From JBCBSZ01 sp039185015 (lineage in GTDB: Bacteria; Actinomycetota; Acidimicrobiia; Acidimicrobiales; Poriferisodalaceae): a stretch of 64,000 nt of DNA. Location: assembly GCA_039185015.1 (NCBI GenBank), contig JBCDAU010000024.1:17722-81721 (forward strand). The letters are read 5' to 3'. The translations under genes and the position numbers were made by a program. Shown here piece by piece: positions 8,945-16,677 of the stretch (position 1 is its first letter; each line of letters begins with the position of its first letter). The notes beneath the pieces are model-generated. The model saw only the letters and a program-made list of their open reading frames with translations, did not search any database and was not told where the DNA came from.

Positions 8945-9349
8945 TCAGGCGGCGCCGCGGCCGATGCCGGCCTTCTTGAGCGTCGCTGCGGGCACGCCGA
9001 ACTCCCGCCAGGTGGCGTACTCGATGCCCTTGCGATCGCCGTACTCGGCGGCCACGCCGACGAACTGCGCCTCGAGGTCGGCGAGATCGGTGCCGTCGCT
9101 GAAGTTCTCGAGCTCCCGCTGCAGGTCACGACGGCGCTGGAGCAGGTCGAGCTCCTTCGCTGGGCTCGCATCGGGGAGCTCGATCTCGATGGCGGCGAGC
9201 TGCTTCTTGATCGAATCCGGGGTCCGCTTGCGGCCCCGCTTCGGCTGATTCGCCTTCAGTGCTTCGAGGTATGCCCGTACCCGGGAACCTTGCTCCCGGC
9301 CCTTTGCAAGAGCGGCCTTGTGGTCATCGGACATCTTCTTCTTCGCCAT
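8945..9349 (-). CDS. Small basic/coiled-coil protein of unknown function
   Basis: 134 residues. A lysine-rich N terminus (MAKKKMSDDHKAALAKGREQ) and KRGRKRTPDSIKKQ are followed by a heptad-like helix (ELDLLQRRRDLQRELEN) and a C-terminal globular piece. The basic helices could contact nucleic acid. I believe similar proteins occur in actinobacteria but cannot name a characterised one. Start chosen at ATG 9349 because GGGAGG lies 5 nt upstream. Its 5' region is shared with pyrE in divergent orientation and is noticeably AT-richer than its surroundings. Function not known. Confidence 0.75.
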   Translation of the reverse strand: MAKKKMSDDHKAALAKGREQGSRVRAYLEALKANQPKRGRKRTPDSIKKQLAAIEIELPDASPAKELDLLQRRRDLQRELENFSDGTDLADLEAQFVGVAAEYGDRKGIEYATWREFGVPAATLKKAGIGRGAA

Positions 9350-9515
9350 CAATCCTCCCGAGATTGGCGTGAAAGCAACGTGATCCACCACCAGCCCAAG
9401 CTGATCACAGCTGGTAGAGCATAGACGTTTGTCCGGCCTGTGCCATTCACCCAAATCATCCCGATCCCGACCTGGTCTCGATCGGCCTCCGCGACGGGTG
9501 TGGGAGGCTGCGGCC

Positions 9516-10085
9516 ATGTCCCCGTCCCCGGCCCTGATCGACCACCTCGAACGCCACGCCGTCCGACGCGGTGACTTCGTGCTCAAGTCGGGTCTGCGCA
9601 GCAGCTGGTTCATCGATGGCAAGCAGACCGTGTGCCGCACCGACGGCCTGCTGCTCGTGGCCGATGCGCTGCTCGAGCTCCTGCCCGAGGACTGCGACGC
9701 CATCGGCGGACTCACGATGGGCGCCGACCCGGTGGCCTTCGGCACCGCCGGTGTCGCCGCGGCCCGCGGTCGAGCGCTGCGCGCCTTCAGCGTCCGCAAG
9801 GAGGCGAAGGACCATGGTGCCGGCGGCCGCATCGCCGGCGCGCTCGAGGACGGCGACCGCGTGGTCGTGGTCGAAGACGTCGTCTCGCGGGGGACCTCGC
9901 TGATCGAGGCGGCGGACGCAATCAGGGAGGTCGGCGCCGATCCGGTCCTGCTGGTGGCCGTGGTCGACCGCGGCGGCACCGTCGAGCAGCTCGCTACGGA
10001 CTCAGGGCTGAGGTTCGCGCCGCTCGTGACGGCGCCGGACCTGGGACTGCCCTACGAGGGGGGCCTCGGCTGGACCGGCAGCTGA
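9516..10085 (+). CDS. pyrE: Orotate phosphoribosyltransferase
   Basis: 189 residues. Transfers the ribose phosphate of PRPP to orotate, giving OMP, in pyrimidine synthesis. The type I PRPP loop VVVVEDVVSRGTS is intact, and the N-terminal hood (FVLKSGLRSSWFIDGK) matches the family. ATG 9516 is chosen because the conserved sequence begins just after it and GGGAGG precedes it. A stand-alone gene here: no other pyr gene adjoins it. Confidence 0.93.
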   Translation: MSPSPALIDHLERHAVRRGDFVLKSGLRSSWFIDGKQTVCRTDGLLLVADALLELLPEDCDAIGGLTMGADPVAFGTAGVAAARGRALRAFSVRKEAKDHGAGGRIAGALEDGDRVVVVEDVVSRGTSLIEAADAIREVGADPVLLVAVVDRGGTVEQLATDSGLRFAPLVTAPDLGLPYEGGLGWTGS

Positions 10086-10103
10086 CGATCGTCGGGATCC
10101 GGT

Positions 10104-10127
10104 CCCGGAGGCGTGCCGCCTTCCGGG
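10104..10127. terminator. Hairpin after pyrE and after tRNA-Phe
   Basis: CCCGGAGGCG (10104-10113) pairs with CGCCTTCCGGG (10117-10127) with one bulged base. It sits between pyrE and the tRNA-Phe gene, which run towards each other, so it probably ends transcription from both sides. Confidence 0.5.
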
Positions 10128-10136
10128 CCCGGGACG

Positions 10137-10212
10137 TGGTGGTCGGGACCGGCGTCGATCCGGTGACCTTCCGCTTTTCAGGCGGACGCTCTGCCAACTG
10201 AGCTACCCGACC
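10137..10212 (-). tRNA. tRNA-Phe (anticodon GAA), CCA encoded
   Basis: The minus strand gives a full cloverleaf: acceptor GGTCGGG (10206-10212) with CCCGACC (10141-10147), D-arm GCTC...GAGC, and anticodon stem TCCGC/GCGGA with loop CTGAAAA, so the anticodon is GAA. The T-stem is ACCGG/CCGGT. Discriminator A at 10140 is followed by encoded CCA (10137-10139). The T-loop starts with A instead of the usual T54. It lies 1 nt downstream of tRNA-Asp and must share its transcript. Confidence 0.93.
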
Positions 10213-10213
10213 G

Positions 10214-10288
10214 CGGTCCCGACGGGATTTGAACCCGCGACCTCCGGCTTGACAGGCCGGCGAACACTCCAGACTGTTCTACGGGACC
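10214..10288 (-). tRNA. tRNA-Asp (anticodon GTC)
   Basis: Cloverleaf on the minus strand: acceptor GGTCCCG (10282-10288) with CGGGACC (10215-10221), and anticodon stem CCGGC/GCCGG with loop CTGTCAA, giving anticodon GTC. The T-arm is GCGGG-TTCAAAT-CCCGT and the discriminator is G at 10214. CCA is not encoded, unlike the tRNA-Phe one nucleotide downstream. Its 5' end is only 9 bp from the stop of the ACT-domain gene, so it is probably transcribed through from that gene. Confidence 0.95.
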
Positions 10289-10297
10289 AGCAGCGGA

Positions 10298-10987
10298 TCA
10301 GTGTGTCCGGTCGGAGGCCGATTCGCAACTCGCGAGGCGCGCCGCCGCGAGGCTGGCCATCAGTCGGAGCGCTTCGTGCTCGCGTCGGCGGAACCCGCGT
10401 CCCGTGCGGCCGAGGGTGAGGGCCTGCCGTCGACCGCCGTCCGCGCCGATCGGGACGCAGACGGCGTCGTCCTCGGTGGAACCCGAGCCCGTTCGTTCGC
10501 CGTCGGCGCCGGCGAGTGAGCCGACCGCGTAGGCGTGGACCCAACCGGCACCGGGGTGGTCGCCCCGTTCGGCCAGCACGGTGCCGTCGTCGAGGTCGAT
10601 CGTGACGGTCCAGTCGGCGCCATTGTCCCGGTGCGCGTGGGCCGTCAGCTCCTCGATCACCAGCTCGGCGGGGGCTTCGGCCAGGGAACAGGCGGTCTCG
10701 AGCGCCTGGAGCCGGGCGTCGGGGGGAGCGTCCTCGAGGTCGCGGACGTCCTCGACCCGGGCGCCGTCGACCTCGCCGATCTCACGGACGAGCAGGTCGG
10801 TGGTGACGCCGGGCGGGAGCTGCACGAGCAGATCGTCGACGGCTTGGCCGCCCTCTCGGTCCACGATCTCGATGCCGACGATCTCGGCGCCGACCGCACC
10901 GACCCGGCTCGCGATCGCTCCGAGCCCGCCGGGACGGTCGGGCAGCCACACCCGGACGGCGTGTCGACGGAGGACTCGATCGGACAC
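10298..10987 (-). CDS. ACT-domain protein with a GAF-like C-terminal half
   Basis: 229 residues. The first 80 form an ACT domain (RVWLPDRPGGLGAIASRVGA is a typical ligand-loop motif), a fold that binds amino acids and controls enzymes. Residues from about 90 resemble a GAF domain: a sensory core and an end reading GFRRREHEALRLMASLAAA. No catalytic domain is attached, so it may be a small-molecule-sensing regulatory partner. GTG start; TAGCGT at 10994-10999 lies exactly 6 nt before it, suggesting a leaderless transcript. Two tRNA genes follow directly. Confidence 0.7.
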   Translation of the reverse strand: MSDRVLRRHAVRVWLPDRPGGLGAIASRVGAVGAEIVGIEIVDREGGQAVDDLLVQLPPGVTTDLLVREIGEVDGARVEDVRDLEDAPPDARLQALETACSLAEAPAELVIEELTAHAHRDNGADWTVTIDLDDGTVLAERGDHPGAGWVHAYAVGSLAGADGERTGSGSTEDDAVCVPIGADGGRRQALTLGRTGRGFRRREHEALRLMASLAAARLASCESASDRTH

Positions 10988-10993
10988 GCCGTG

Positions 10994-10999
10994 ACGCTA
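10994..10999 (-). promoter_or_regulatory. -10-like TAGCGT, 6 nt before the start codon
   Basis: TAGCGT on the minus strand is followed by CACGGC and then the GTG start of the ACT-domain gene, with no Shine-Dalgarno sequence. The spacing places transcription start at or next to the start codon. Confidence 0.4.
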
Positions 11000-11027
11000 C
11001 CGACGCCGTGTGTCGTCGAGATGAACG

Positions 11028-11140
11028 GTGCTCATGCCCGGCGTGGGTCCCGGAGCCCACGCCTCCTCCCCGTGTCCTCGCCCTGGCGGGCTGCGGCCGG
11101 GGCCGTGCTCATGCCCGGCGTGGGTCCCGGAGCCCACGCC
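11028..11140. repeat. Two identical 36-bp direct repeats, each with a hairpin
   Basis: The same 36 bases occur at 11028-11063 and 11105-11140. Each copy holds an 8-bp inverted repeat (GGCGTGGG...CCCACGCC; stems 11040-11047/11056-11063 in copy 1). They fill the gap between the ppx/gppA stop and the ACT gene start. A related element lies at 15556-15592. They may act as tandem terminators, or be copies of a small dispersed palindromic repeat. Confidence 0.8.
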
Positions 11141-11143
11141 CGC

Positions 11144-12700
11144 TCAGGTCGCCGTGGCGGTGAGCTTGACCCGGCGGTCGACGCAGCGGGACAGGAGGCT
11201 GGTCCGCTGCCCGGCGGTGTAGAGATCGAGCTCGACGTCGCTGTCGGGCTCGTATCGGCAGCTGACGCGGAGTCGTTTGGCATCCCACTCGGCGCCGATC
11301 GACCGGATCGCCTGCTGGCGGGACCGGTCGAGCGAGACCGCCACCCGCAGGATCCCGGCCAGGACCCGCACCACGTGCTGGTCCGCCTCGCTCAGCTGCG
11401 CGAACGGCTCGTGGGTCTGCTTCGGGGCGCTCTTGCGGTGGTAGCGGGCGACGAGCGCGATCAGCTCGACCTCGTCGTCGGTGAAACCGGACAGTCGGTC
11501 GGAGTTCCGGATGACGTAGTACGAGTGGTGGTGGTGCCGGTCGTGGGAGACGACCAGGCCGACGTTGGCGAGCAGCGCTCCCGCTTCGAGCAGCTCGCGT
11601 TCCCGGCCGCCGAGACCGTGGAGGTCCGCCGTCGCGTCGAACAGGTCGATGGCGAGCGCTCCGACGTGACGAGCGTGCGCCGGGTCGTCGTCGCAGTCGA
11701 CGAGGAGGTGTTCGACGCTGCGCCGCCGGAGGTCGGCGAGGTGGTCGAGGGTGCCACCTTCGGTCCGGAGGACCGTGTCGAGGAGGACGCCTTCCCGCAG
11801 CGCCGTGTCCGACACGGTCATCTCGTCGACCTCGAGCGCATCGAGCACGCCCTGGAGGACGACCGCTCCTCCGAGGATGATGTCGGCCCGCTTCTCCTCG
11901 AGCCCGTCGAGCTCGGCCACCACCCCGGCCCGGGCTGCCGCCTCGAGGCGACCCACGGTCTCGGCGAGCCCAGCGCTCGTGAGGCGCTGGTTGCCCATCG
12001 TGCGGGGAAGGGCCTCCCCCGTGCGAGCCAGCTCGATCGCGGCGAGCGCCTCGATCGTGCCCGACGACCCGATCGCCAGGTCGAACTCCTCGTCACGAGC
12101 GGCGTTCAGGAACGGGGTCAGTGAGGCCCGCACGTGGCGGCGAGCCGCGTCCATCGCGCCGGGATGCAGGATCGTGCCCCCGAAGAACCTCGTGGTCATG
12201 CGGATGGCACCGAGCTTGAGGCTCCGGGCGACCCGGAGGTCGTCTCCGTCGGCGATGACGAGCTCGGTGCTGCCGCCCCCGATGTCGACCACGAGCATGC
12301 GCCGGTCGTAGGCGGGCACCGATTGCAGGACGCCGAGGTGGATCAGGCGGGCCTCCTCGGCGCCGGTGATCACCTCGACGCGAACGCCCGCTTCCTCGGC
12401 CCGGTCGAGGAGCTCGTCCCGGTTGAGCGCCTCCCTCACGGCGCTCGTGGCGACGACGCGCAGCTCGGCGCGTTCCCCGGCCGCGATCGCCCGACAGCGA
12501 GCGAGCGCGGCGACGGCTCGGTCGATCGCTTCGGTCGACAGCTCCTTCATGTCGCCGGCGCCGGCGCCGAGTCGGACCATCTCCTTGGAGCGGGTCAGGA
12601 TCTCGAAGTGGACGTCGGTGTCGTGGCCGTGGACGCGGGCGACGACGACATGCACCGAGTTGGTGCCGACGTCGACGGCGGCGAGCGTCCGACTCTCCAT
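11144..12700 (-). CDS. Ppx/GppA family exopolyphosphatase / pppGpp phosphatase
   Basis: 518 residues of the ASKHA fold. The N terminus AAVDVGTNSVHVVVA is phosphate loop 1 and VVDIGGGSTELVIADG is loop 2, as in Ppx/GppA. The last 200 residues form an HD-like helical domain (ALLANVGLVVSHDRHHHHSYY), as in long Ppx forms. It would hydrolyse polyphosphate or pppGpp; sequence alone does not separate these. It follows the GGDEF gene by 48 bp on the same strand, so the two may be co-transcribed and link nucleotide second messengers with phosphate state (inference). Confidence 0.9.
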   Translation of the reverse strand: MESRTLAAVDVGTNSVHVVVARVHGHDTDVHFEILTRSKEMVRLGAGAGDMKELSTEAIDRAVAALARCRAIAAGERAELRVVATSAVREALNRDELLDRAEEAGVRVEVITGAEEARLIHLGVLQSVPAYDRRMLVVDIGGGSTELVIADGDDLRVARSLKLGAIRMTTRFFGGTILHPGAMDAARRHVRASLTPFLNAARDEEFDLAIGSSGTIEALAAIELARTGEALPRTMGNQRLTSAGLAETVGRLEAAARAGVVAELDGLEEKRADIILGGAVVLQGVLDALEVDEMTVSDTALREGVLLDTVLRTEGGTLDHLADLRRRSVEHLLVDCDDDPAHARHVGALAIDLFDATADLHGLGGRERELLEAGALLANVGLVVSHDRHHHHSYYVIRNSDRLSGFTDDEVELIALVARYHRKSAPKQTHEPFAQLSEADQHVVRVLAGILRVAVSLDRSRQQAIRSIGAEWDAKRLRVSCRYEPDSDVELDLYTAGQRTSLLSRCVDRRVKLTATAT

Positions 12701-12748
12701 CGGACGTCATGGTGGCCGAGGTCCGCACCGCAGCAGCGGACCCGACGC

Positions 12749-14908
12749 CTATCCCTCTCGGATGGCGGGACTGCCGAGGCCGGCGATCGTGGTGGCCTCG
12801 ATGCCCTGATCGTCGGCTGATGCTGCGGGCCCGGCCCCGCCGAGCGGCACGTTCCAGGTGTAGCCGGGCCGGAGCATCGCCGCGGTGTGCTCCGGTGCCT
12901 GCGGGTGCGCGAACAGCGCGCCGGTCGCCCGGGGGCACATGAGCTGGAGCACGAAGGCGAGGTGCGTGTGGTTGTCGACCTCGGTCGCGACGACGTCGAG
13001 GCCGAGGTGCCTGCTCATCGACACGATGCCGACGAGCGCACGGGCGGCGCGGTTGTCCGAGCCGAGCCGGCGGGCGAAGTGCCCGTCGAGGAAGACGGAG
13101 TCGATCGGCAGGTCCTGCAGCACGTCGGGACCGATGCCGACGCCGCGGTAGCCGTCCAGACCGAACCGGTAGCCGTGCTCGGTGAGGCGGGCCATCACCT
13201 CGCCGAGCTCGACCGGTTGCTTGGCGACGGACGCCTCGCTGATCCGGAACCCGATCGGCCGATGGGTCAGACCGTGCTGCTCGGCGACCTCGATCGCCCG
13301 GCGGGCGAAGCGGGCCTGCATGAGCTGGCGTCGGGCGACCGGCAGCCAGATGGTGGTTCCCTGGTGCCCGGCCCGCCGCCAGCGGTCGTGGAGCTCGACG
13401 GCGCCCATCAGGACCCGATCCTCGATCCGCTCACCGAGCCCGACGTCCTCGGCCAGCATCAACCACTCGGAGGCGGGCAGCTGACCGCGCTCCGGGTGGG
13501 TCCACTGGAGGTCGCCGAGGAAGCCGTGCACCTCGCCGCTGCCGAGGCTCACCATCGGGGCGTAGAGGCAGCCGATCTCGTCGGACTCGAGCGCGTGGCC
13601 GAGTCGTTGCCTGAGGTCCTCGCGGTCGTCGGCCACCGAGCGCACGAGGTCGCTGTAGAGCTGGACCGCTCCCTTGCCGGATGCCTTGACGTGGTACATC
13701 GCGGCGTCGGCGTCGGCGAGCAGGTGGTTCGGGTCGTGCTCGGGGCTCGCCGCCATGGCGATGCCGACCGAGACACCGATCGTCGCCTGGCCGGCCGAGA
13801 GCGCCCACGGGACGGCCACGGCATCGACGAGCTTGGCGCCGATGGCCACCGCCTCCTCCTCGCCCTTCACCCCGTCGAGGATGACGACGAACTCGTCGCC
13901 ACCGACGCGGGCGACCACATCGGTCGCGCGGACGGTCTCGCCGAGGCGGGCGCTCACGGCGACGAGCAGCTCGTCGCCGGCGTCGTGGCCCAGCCGGTCG
14001 TTGACGGCCTTGAAGCCGTCGAGGTCGACGTAGCACACACCGACGCGGCCGGCCCCGCGCCGCATGCGGTCGAGCGAGCGGCCGAGCAGGTCCATCATCA
14101 GCGTGCGCGTCGGGAGGTCGGTCAGCGGGTCGTGGGTCGCCTGGTGGCGCAGCACCTCGGTGGCGTCGTGCTCGTCGGTGATGTCGCGCTGCGACACGAC
14201 GACCCCACCGACATCGGCATCGTCGCGCTGGTCGACGAAGGTGGCCTGGATCTTCCGCCAGCCGCCCTCGAGCGAGCCGAGCCGGAGCTCGACGGTGCGG
14301 TCGGCCTCCTGGATGGCCGTCGCCGCGGACTCGGTGTCATCGGGGTGGACGCGCTCGAGGTAGTCGTCGCCCTCGTCGAGGCCGAGTGCCATCGTCGCCG
14401 CCGGGCTGGCCCAGACGACGACGTCCTCCTCGCCGATCACGACGAGCAGATCCTCGGAGTCCCGGAGGATCTTCGCCGTCACGGCGCGGGCCGAGTCGAT
14501 CTCTCGTCGCGCCGCGGCGATCTCGCGGGCCTCGATCTCGTTGAGGAGCTCCTCCCGCACCGCGCCGACGAGCAGGTCCCATCGTCCGGCGGGCACGATC
14601 CGGCGGGCGCCGGCTCGGAGGAGCTGGGCGCCGGTGGCGACATCGTCGACGGTGGCGATCACGCGGACCGCCGGGGCGACGTCCCGCAGCTCGCTGACGT
14701 GGACGAGCGCATCGGCGTCACGACCGTTGAGGACGACGGCGGGCCAGGCCCGTGCCGCGGTCTCGATGGCGATCTCGCCGGCGGTCATCGTCAGGGTGTC
14801 GACGTCGAGCCAGTCGGTCTCGTCGCCGTGGTCGCCCTGCCGGAGGGCTGCCAGGGAGATCGTGAAGGGTTCGCCGCGAGCGGTCGTCGCTTCGTGAGCC
14901 ACGCTCAT
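12749..14908 (-). CDS. Diguanylate cyclase with receiver-like and PAS domains and a decayed EAL domain
   Basis: 719 residues. About 1-125 looks like a degenerate receiver, 140-250 is a PAS domain with a PAC-like end (VVVSQRDITDEHDA), GGDEF lies at 336-340 with an RxxD inhibitory site (RATD, 327-330), and the last 280 residues are EAL-shaped. The EAL motif reads GFLGDLQW (462-469), the DDFG region reads LDGYRGVG, and AEGVE reads ATEVD, so no phosphodiesterase activity is expected. It should make c-di-GMP under product control. ATG 14908. It lies between the DUF983 gene and ppx/gppA on the same strand. Confidence 0.9.
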   Translation of the reverse strand: MSVAHEATTARGEPFTISLAALRQGDHGDETDWLDVDTLTMTAGEIAIETAARAWPAVVLNGRDADALVHVSELRDVAPAVRVIATVDDVATGAQLLRAGARRIVPAGRWDLLVGAVREELLNEIEAREIAAARREIDSARAVTAKILRDSEDLLVVIGEEDVVVWASPAATMALGLDEGDDYLERVHPDDTESAATAIQEADRTVELRLGSLEGGWRKIQATFVDQRDDADVGGVVVSQRDITDEHDATEVLRHQATHDPLTDLPTRTLMMDLLGRSLDRMRRGAGRVGVCYVDLDGFKAVNDRLGHDAGDELLVAVSARLGETVRATDVVARVGGDEFVVILDGVKGEEEAVAIGAKLVDAVAVPWALSAGQATIGVSVGIAMAASPEHDPNHLLADADAAMYHVKASGKGAVQLYSDLVRSVADDREDLRQRLGHALESDEIGCLYAPMVSLGSGEVHGFLGDLQWTHPERGQLPASEWLMLAEDVGLGERIEDRVLMGAVELHDRWRRAGHQGTTIWLPVARRQLMQARFARRAIEVAEQHGLTHRPIGFRISEASVAKQPVELGEVMARLTEHGYRFGLDGYRGVGIGPDVLQDLPIDSVFLDGHFARRLGSDNRAARALVGIVSMSRHLGLDVVATEVDNHTHLAFVLQLMCPRATGALFAHPQAPEHTAAMLRPGYTWNVPLGGAGPAASADDQGIEATTIAGLGSPAIREG

Positions 14909-14982
14909 CCATCGGCATCGTCAGCGGCTTGCTGAGCGGTCGTGGACGGGAAGTGTCGCCGTCGTCGGCAGTTTCGCCGGGG

Positions 14983-15432
14983 TCAGCGGCCGCCGGCCGG
15001 TCGGCCGGCCCTCGACGGGTCGACGATGCGCACGCCCTCGGCGCCGGCGTCGAGCTCGTCATCGGTGGGCGGCCGCATCAGCAGGTCGATCGCCAACCAG
15101 AGGGTCCGCGAGATCGGGAAGAACGCGGCGGGGAACACGATCGCGATGGCGAGCGTGACGCCGATGATCGGACCGACGGCCACGTCGGGGGCCGTGGCGA
15201 ACACGCCGATGATCGTGGCGAAGAACAGCAGCGTGAAGGTGATCATCGTGTTGATGCCGAGCGAGCCGACCCACTGCCCGTCGATCCGCTCGAAGAGCAG
15301 GTTGCAGCGAGGGCAGCGATCCCGCATCCGGAAGTGAGCGCGGAAGAGCCCGCCGGCCCCGCAGGCGGGGCAACGGCGGGCCAGTCCACGACGGAGGGTC
15401 AGCAGGGGGACGAGCTTGAGCTCCCGTGCCAT
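14983..15432 (-). CDS. DUF983 membrane protein with zinc ribbon
   Basis: 149 residues. Starts with a four-cysteine zinc ribbon (RRCPACGAGGLFRAHF...RCPRCNLLFER), followed by two hydrophobic helices, the layout of DUF983 proteins. In some bacteria DUF983 genes sit near oxidase assembly genes, but the role is unknown. Start chosen at ATG 15432, giving MARELKL; longer upstream reading has no family match. It follows cheY by about 160 bp on the same strand. Confidence 0.8.
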   Translation of the reverse strand: MARELKLVPLLTLRRGLARRCPACGAGGLFRAHFRMRDRCPRCNLLFERIDGQWVGSLGINTMITFTLLFFATIIGVFATAPDVAVGPIIGVTLAIAIVFPAAFFPISRTLWLAIDLLMRPPTDDELDAGAEGVRIVDPSRAGRPAGGR

Positions 15433-15555
15433 CCCATCAGTCTGCCGGATCTCGGGTCTCCCTCGGCGGGGTGGTCGAGTGCCACGACGACCCGGGCGCA
15501 GCAGGCGGCGAACACGGCCAGACCGCAGCCCGTCAGGGCGAGGACCTCGGGAGGA

Positions 15556-15592
15556 GGGTGGGGCTCCGGGGCCCCACCCCGGGGATGAGCTA
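15556..15592 (+). repeat. GC-rich hairpin element related to the 11-kb repeats
   Basis: GGGTGGGGC (15556-15564) and GCCCCACCC (15571-15579) form a 9-bp stem around TCCGGG. The bases that follow, GGGGATGAGC, match the flank GGGCATGAGC of the 11-kb copies, so the similarity extends beyond the hairpin. It sits just downstream of the cheY stop (minus strand) and could end its transcript. Confidence 0.6.
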
Positions 15593-15949
15593 CCCGAGGG
15601 CCTTGTTGACGGCCTCGATGACGCGCTCGCCCTGGAAGGGCTTGACGACGAAGTCACGGGCGCCGGAGGTGATGGCCTCGACCACGAGGGACTCCTGGCC
15701 CATGGCCGAGCACATCACGATGCAGCTCGCCGGGTCCTTGCCTCGGATCTGCTTCAGGGCCTCGATGCCGTCCATGTTCGGCATGGTGATGTCCATCGTG
15801 ACCAGGTCGGGCTTGACCTCGTCGTACTTCTGGACGGCGTCTGCGCCATCGACGGCCTCGGCCGCGACCTCGTGCCCGCCCTGTGTGAGGATGTGCTTGA
15901 GGTTGTTGCGCATGAACGCTGCATCGTCCACGACCATGATCCGAGCCAT
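15590..15949 (-). CDS. CheY-like single-domain response regulator
   Basis: 119 residues, one receiver domain only. It has acidic residues in MVVDDAAFMR, the phospho-acceptor Asp in VTMDITMPNMDG, the Thr/Ser position in MCSAMGQ and the Lys in VVKPFQ. It lacks an output domain, so it must act by protein contact, like CheY. The CheC-type phosphatase gene 98 bp upstream on the same strand probably removes its phosphate. No cheA, receptor or flagellar gene is in the window, so the target may be something other than a flagellar motor, perhaps pili or the adjacent diguanylate cyclase (inference). Confidence 0.9.
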   Translation of the reverse strand: MARIMVVDDAAFMRNNLKHILTQGGHEVAAEAVDGADAVQKYDEVKPDLVTMDITMPNMDGIEALKQIRGKDPASCIVMCSAMGQESLVVEAITSGARDFVVKPFQGERVIEAVNKALG

Positions 15950-16022
15950 CGTCTCTCCTACCGTGCTCGTCCGGAATGGGTTTCCTCGTCGGCGTCGTCG
16001 CCGGCGACTTGAGTGGTGCCGG

Positions 16023-16037
16023 GGCCCCGGCGGGGCC
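16023..16037. terminator. Compact GC hairpin between cheC and cheY
   Basis: GGCCCC-GGC-GGGGCC forms a tight 6-bp stem 11 bp downstream of the cheC stop (minus strand). It may weaken read-through into cheY. Confidence 0.3.
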
Positions 16038-16047
16038 GCCGTCTGCG

Positions 16048-16602
16048 TCAGAGGATCGCTCGAAGGAGACCGAGCGCCGTCGGAGTCGGCAGGTAGACCA
16101 ACTCGGCGGCAGCCTCGATCCCGTCGATGCGGAGCTTCGTCACCAGCCCGGTGAAGGGTTGTTCCGACACGTTGCTCGCCACCAGCGCGGCGAGCGCCGC
16201 GGTGTCGACGTGGTGGACGGTCGGCGGGGTGACCTCGGCGAAGATGTCGGCGAGCTCACCGATGGCGATCAGGAAGCGAGCGCACAAGATGTTGCCGATC
16301 TCGGCGAAGGCCGAGTCGAGATCCGGGCCCGAGACGCCGAGGGTCGACTCGTAGACCTCGGTGGCGCCGTAGAGGAGCAGCAGCTGCCCGTCAATCTGGC
16401 CGGTGACGCCGACGAGCGTGGTGGCGATGTCGCCGTGCTCGGCGCCACGTGAGGCCGCGTAGTCCTCGGCAGAGATCGTGACCGTCTGCGGCAGGCCCAT
16501 GTGGACCTGGGTCATGAGCAGCTCCGACATCGCCGTGGCTGCGTTGCCGCCACCGACGTTGGTCACCTCGGTGAGGATGTCGTGCTCGGCGCTCGTCGTC
16601 AT
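16048..16602 (-). CDS. cheC: CheC-like phosphatase of CheY-P
   Basis: 184 residues. The family has two E-x2-N active-site helices, and both are visible: LTEVTNVGGGNAATAMSELL near the N terminus and FAEIGNILCARFLIAIGEL at about 120-140. This two-site layout is CheC rather than CheX. It hydrolyses phospho-CheY, and the cheY gene lies next on the same strand. Start ATG 16602. The absence of cheD, cheA and chemoreceptors nearby suggests either a remote chemosensory array or a non-motility use of the pair. Confidence 0.85.
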   Translation of the reverse strand: MTTSAEHDILTEVTNVGGGNAATAMSELLMTQVHMGLPQTVTISAEDYAASRGAEHGDIATTLVGVTGQIDGQLLLLYGATEVYESTLGVSGPDLDSAFAEIGNILCARFLIAIGELADIFAEVTPPTVHHVDTAALAALVASNVSEQPFTGLVTKLRIDGIEAAAELVYLPTPTALGLLRAIL

Positions 16603-16677
16603 GGCGTCCTCCGTCCGTCCCGGGTTCCATCGGGTCGGACGCAGATGACTTGAGGAGCGAATTCTCGCGGGGGTCGG

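Noticed and set aside
11751..12311. Plus-strand Ser/Arg-rich open frame inside ppx/gppA
   Set aside because: Ser/Arg/Ala composition typical of frame-shifted GC-rich code; no start context.
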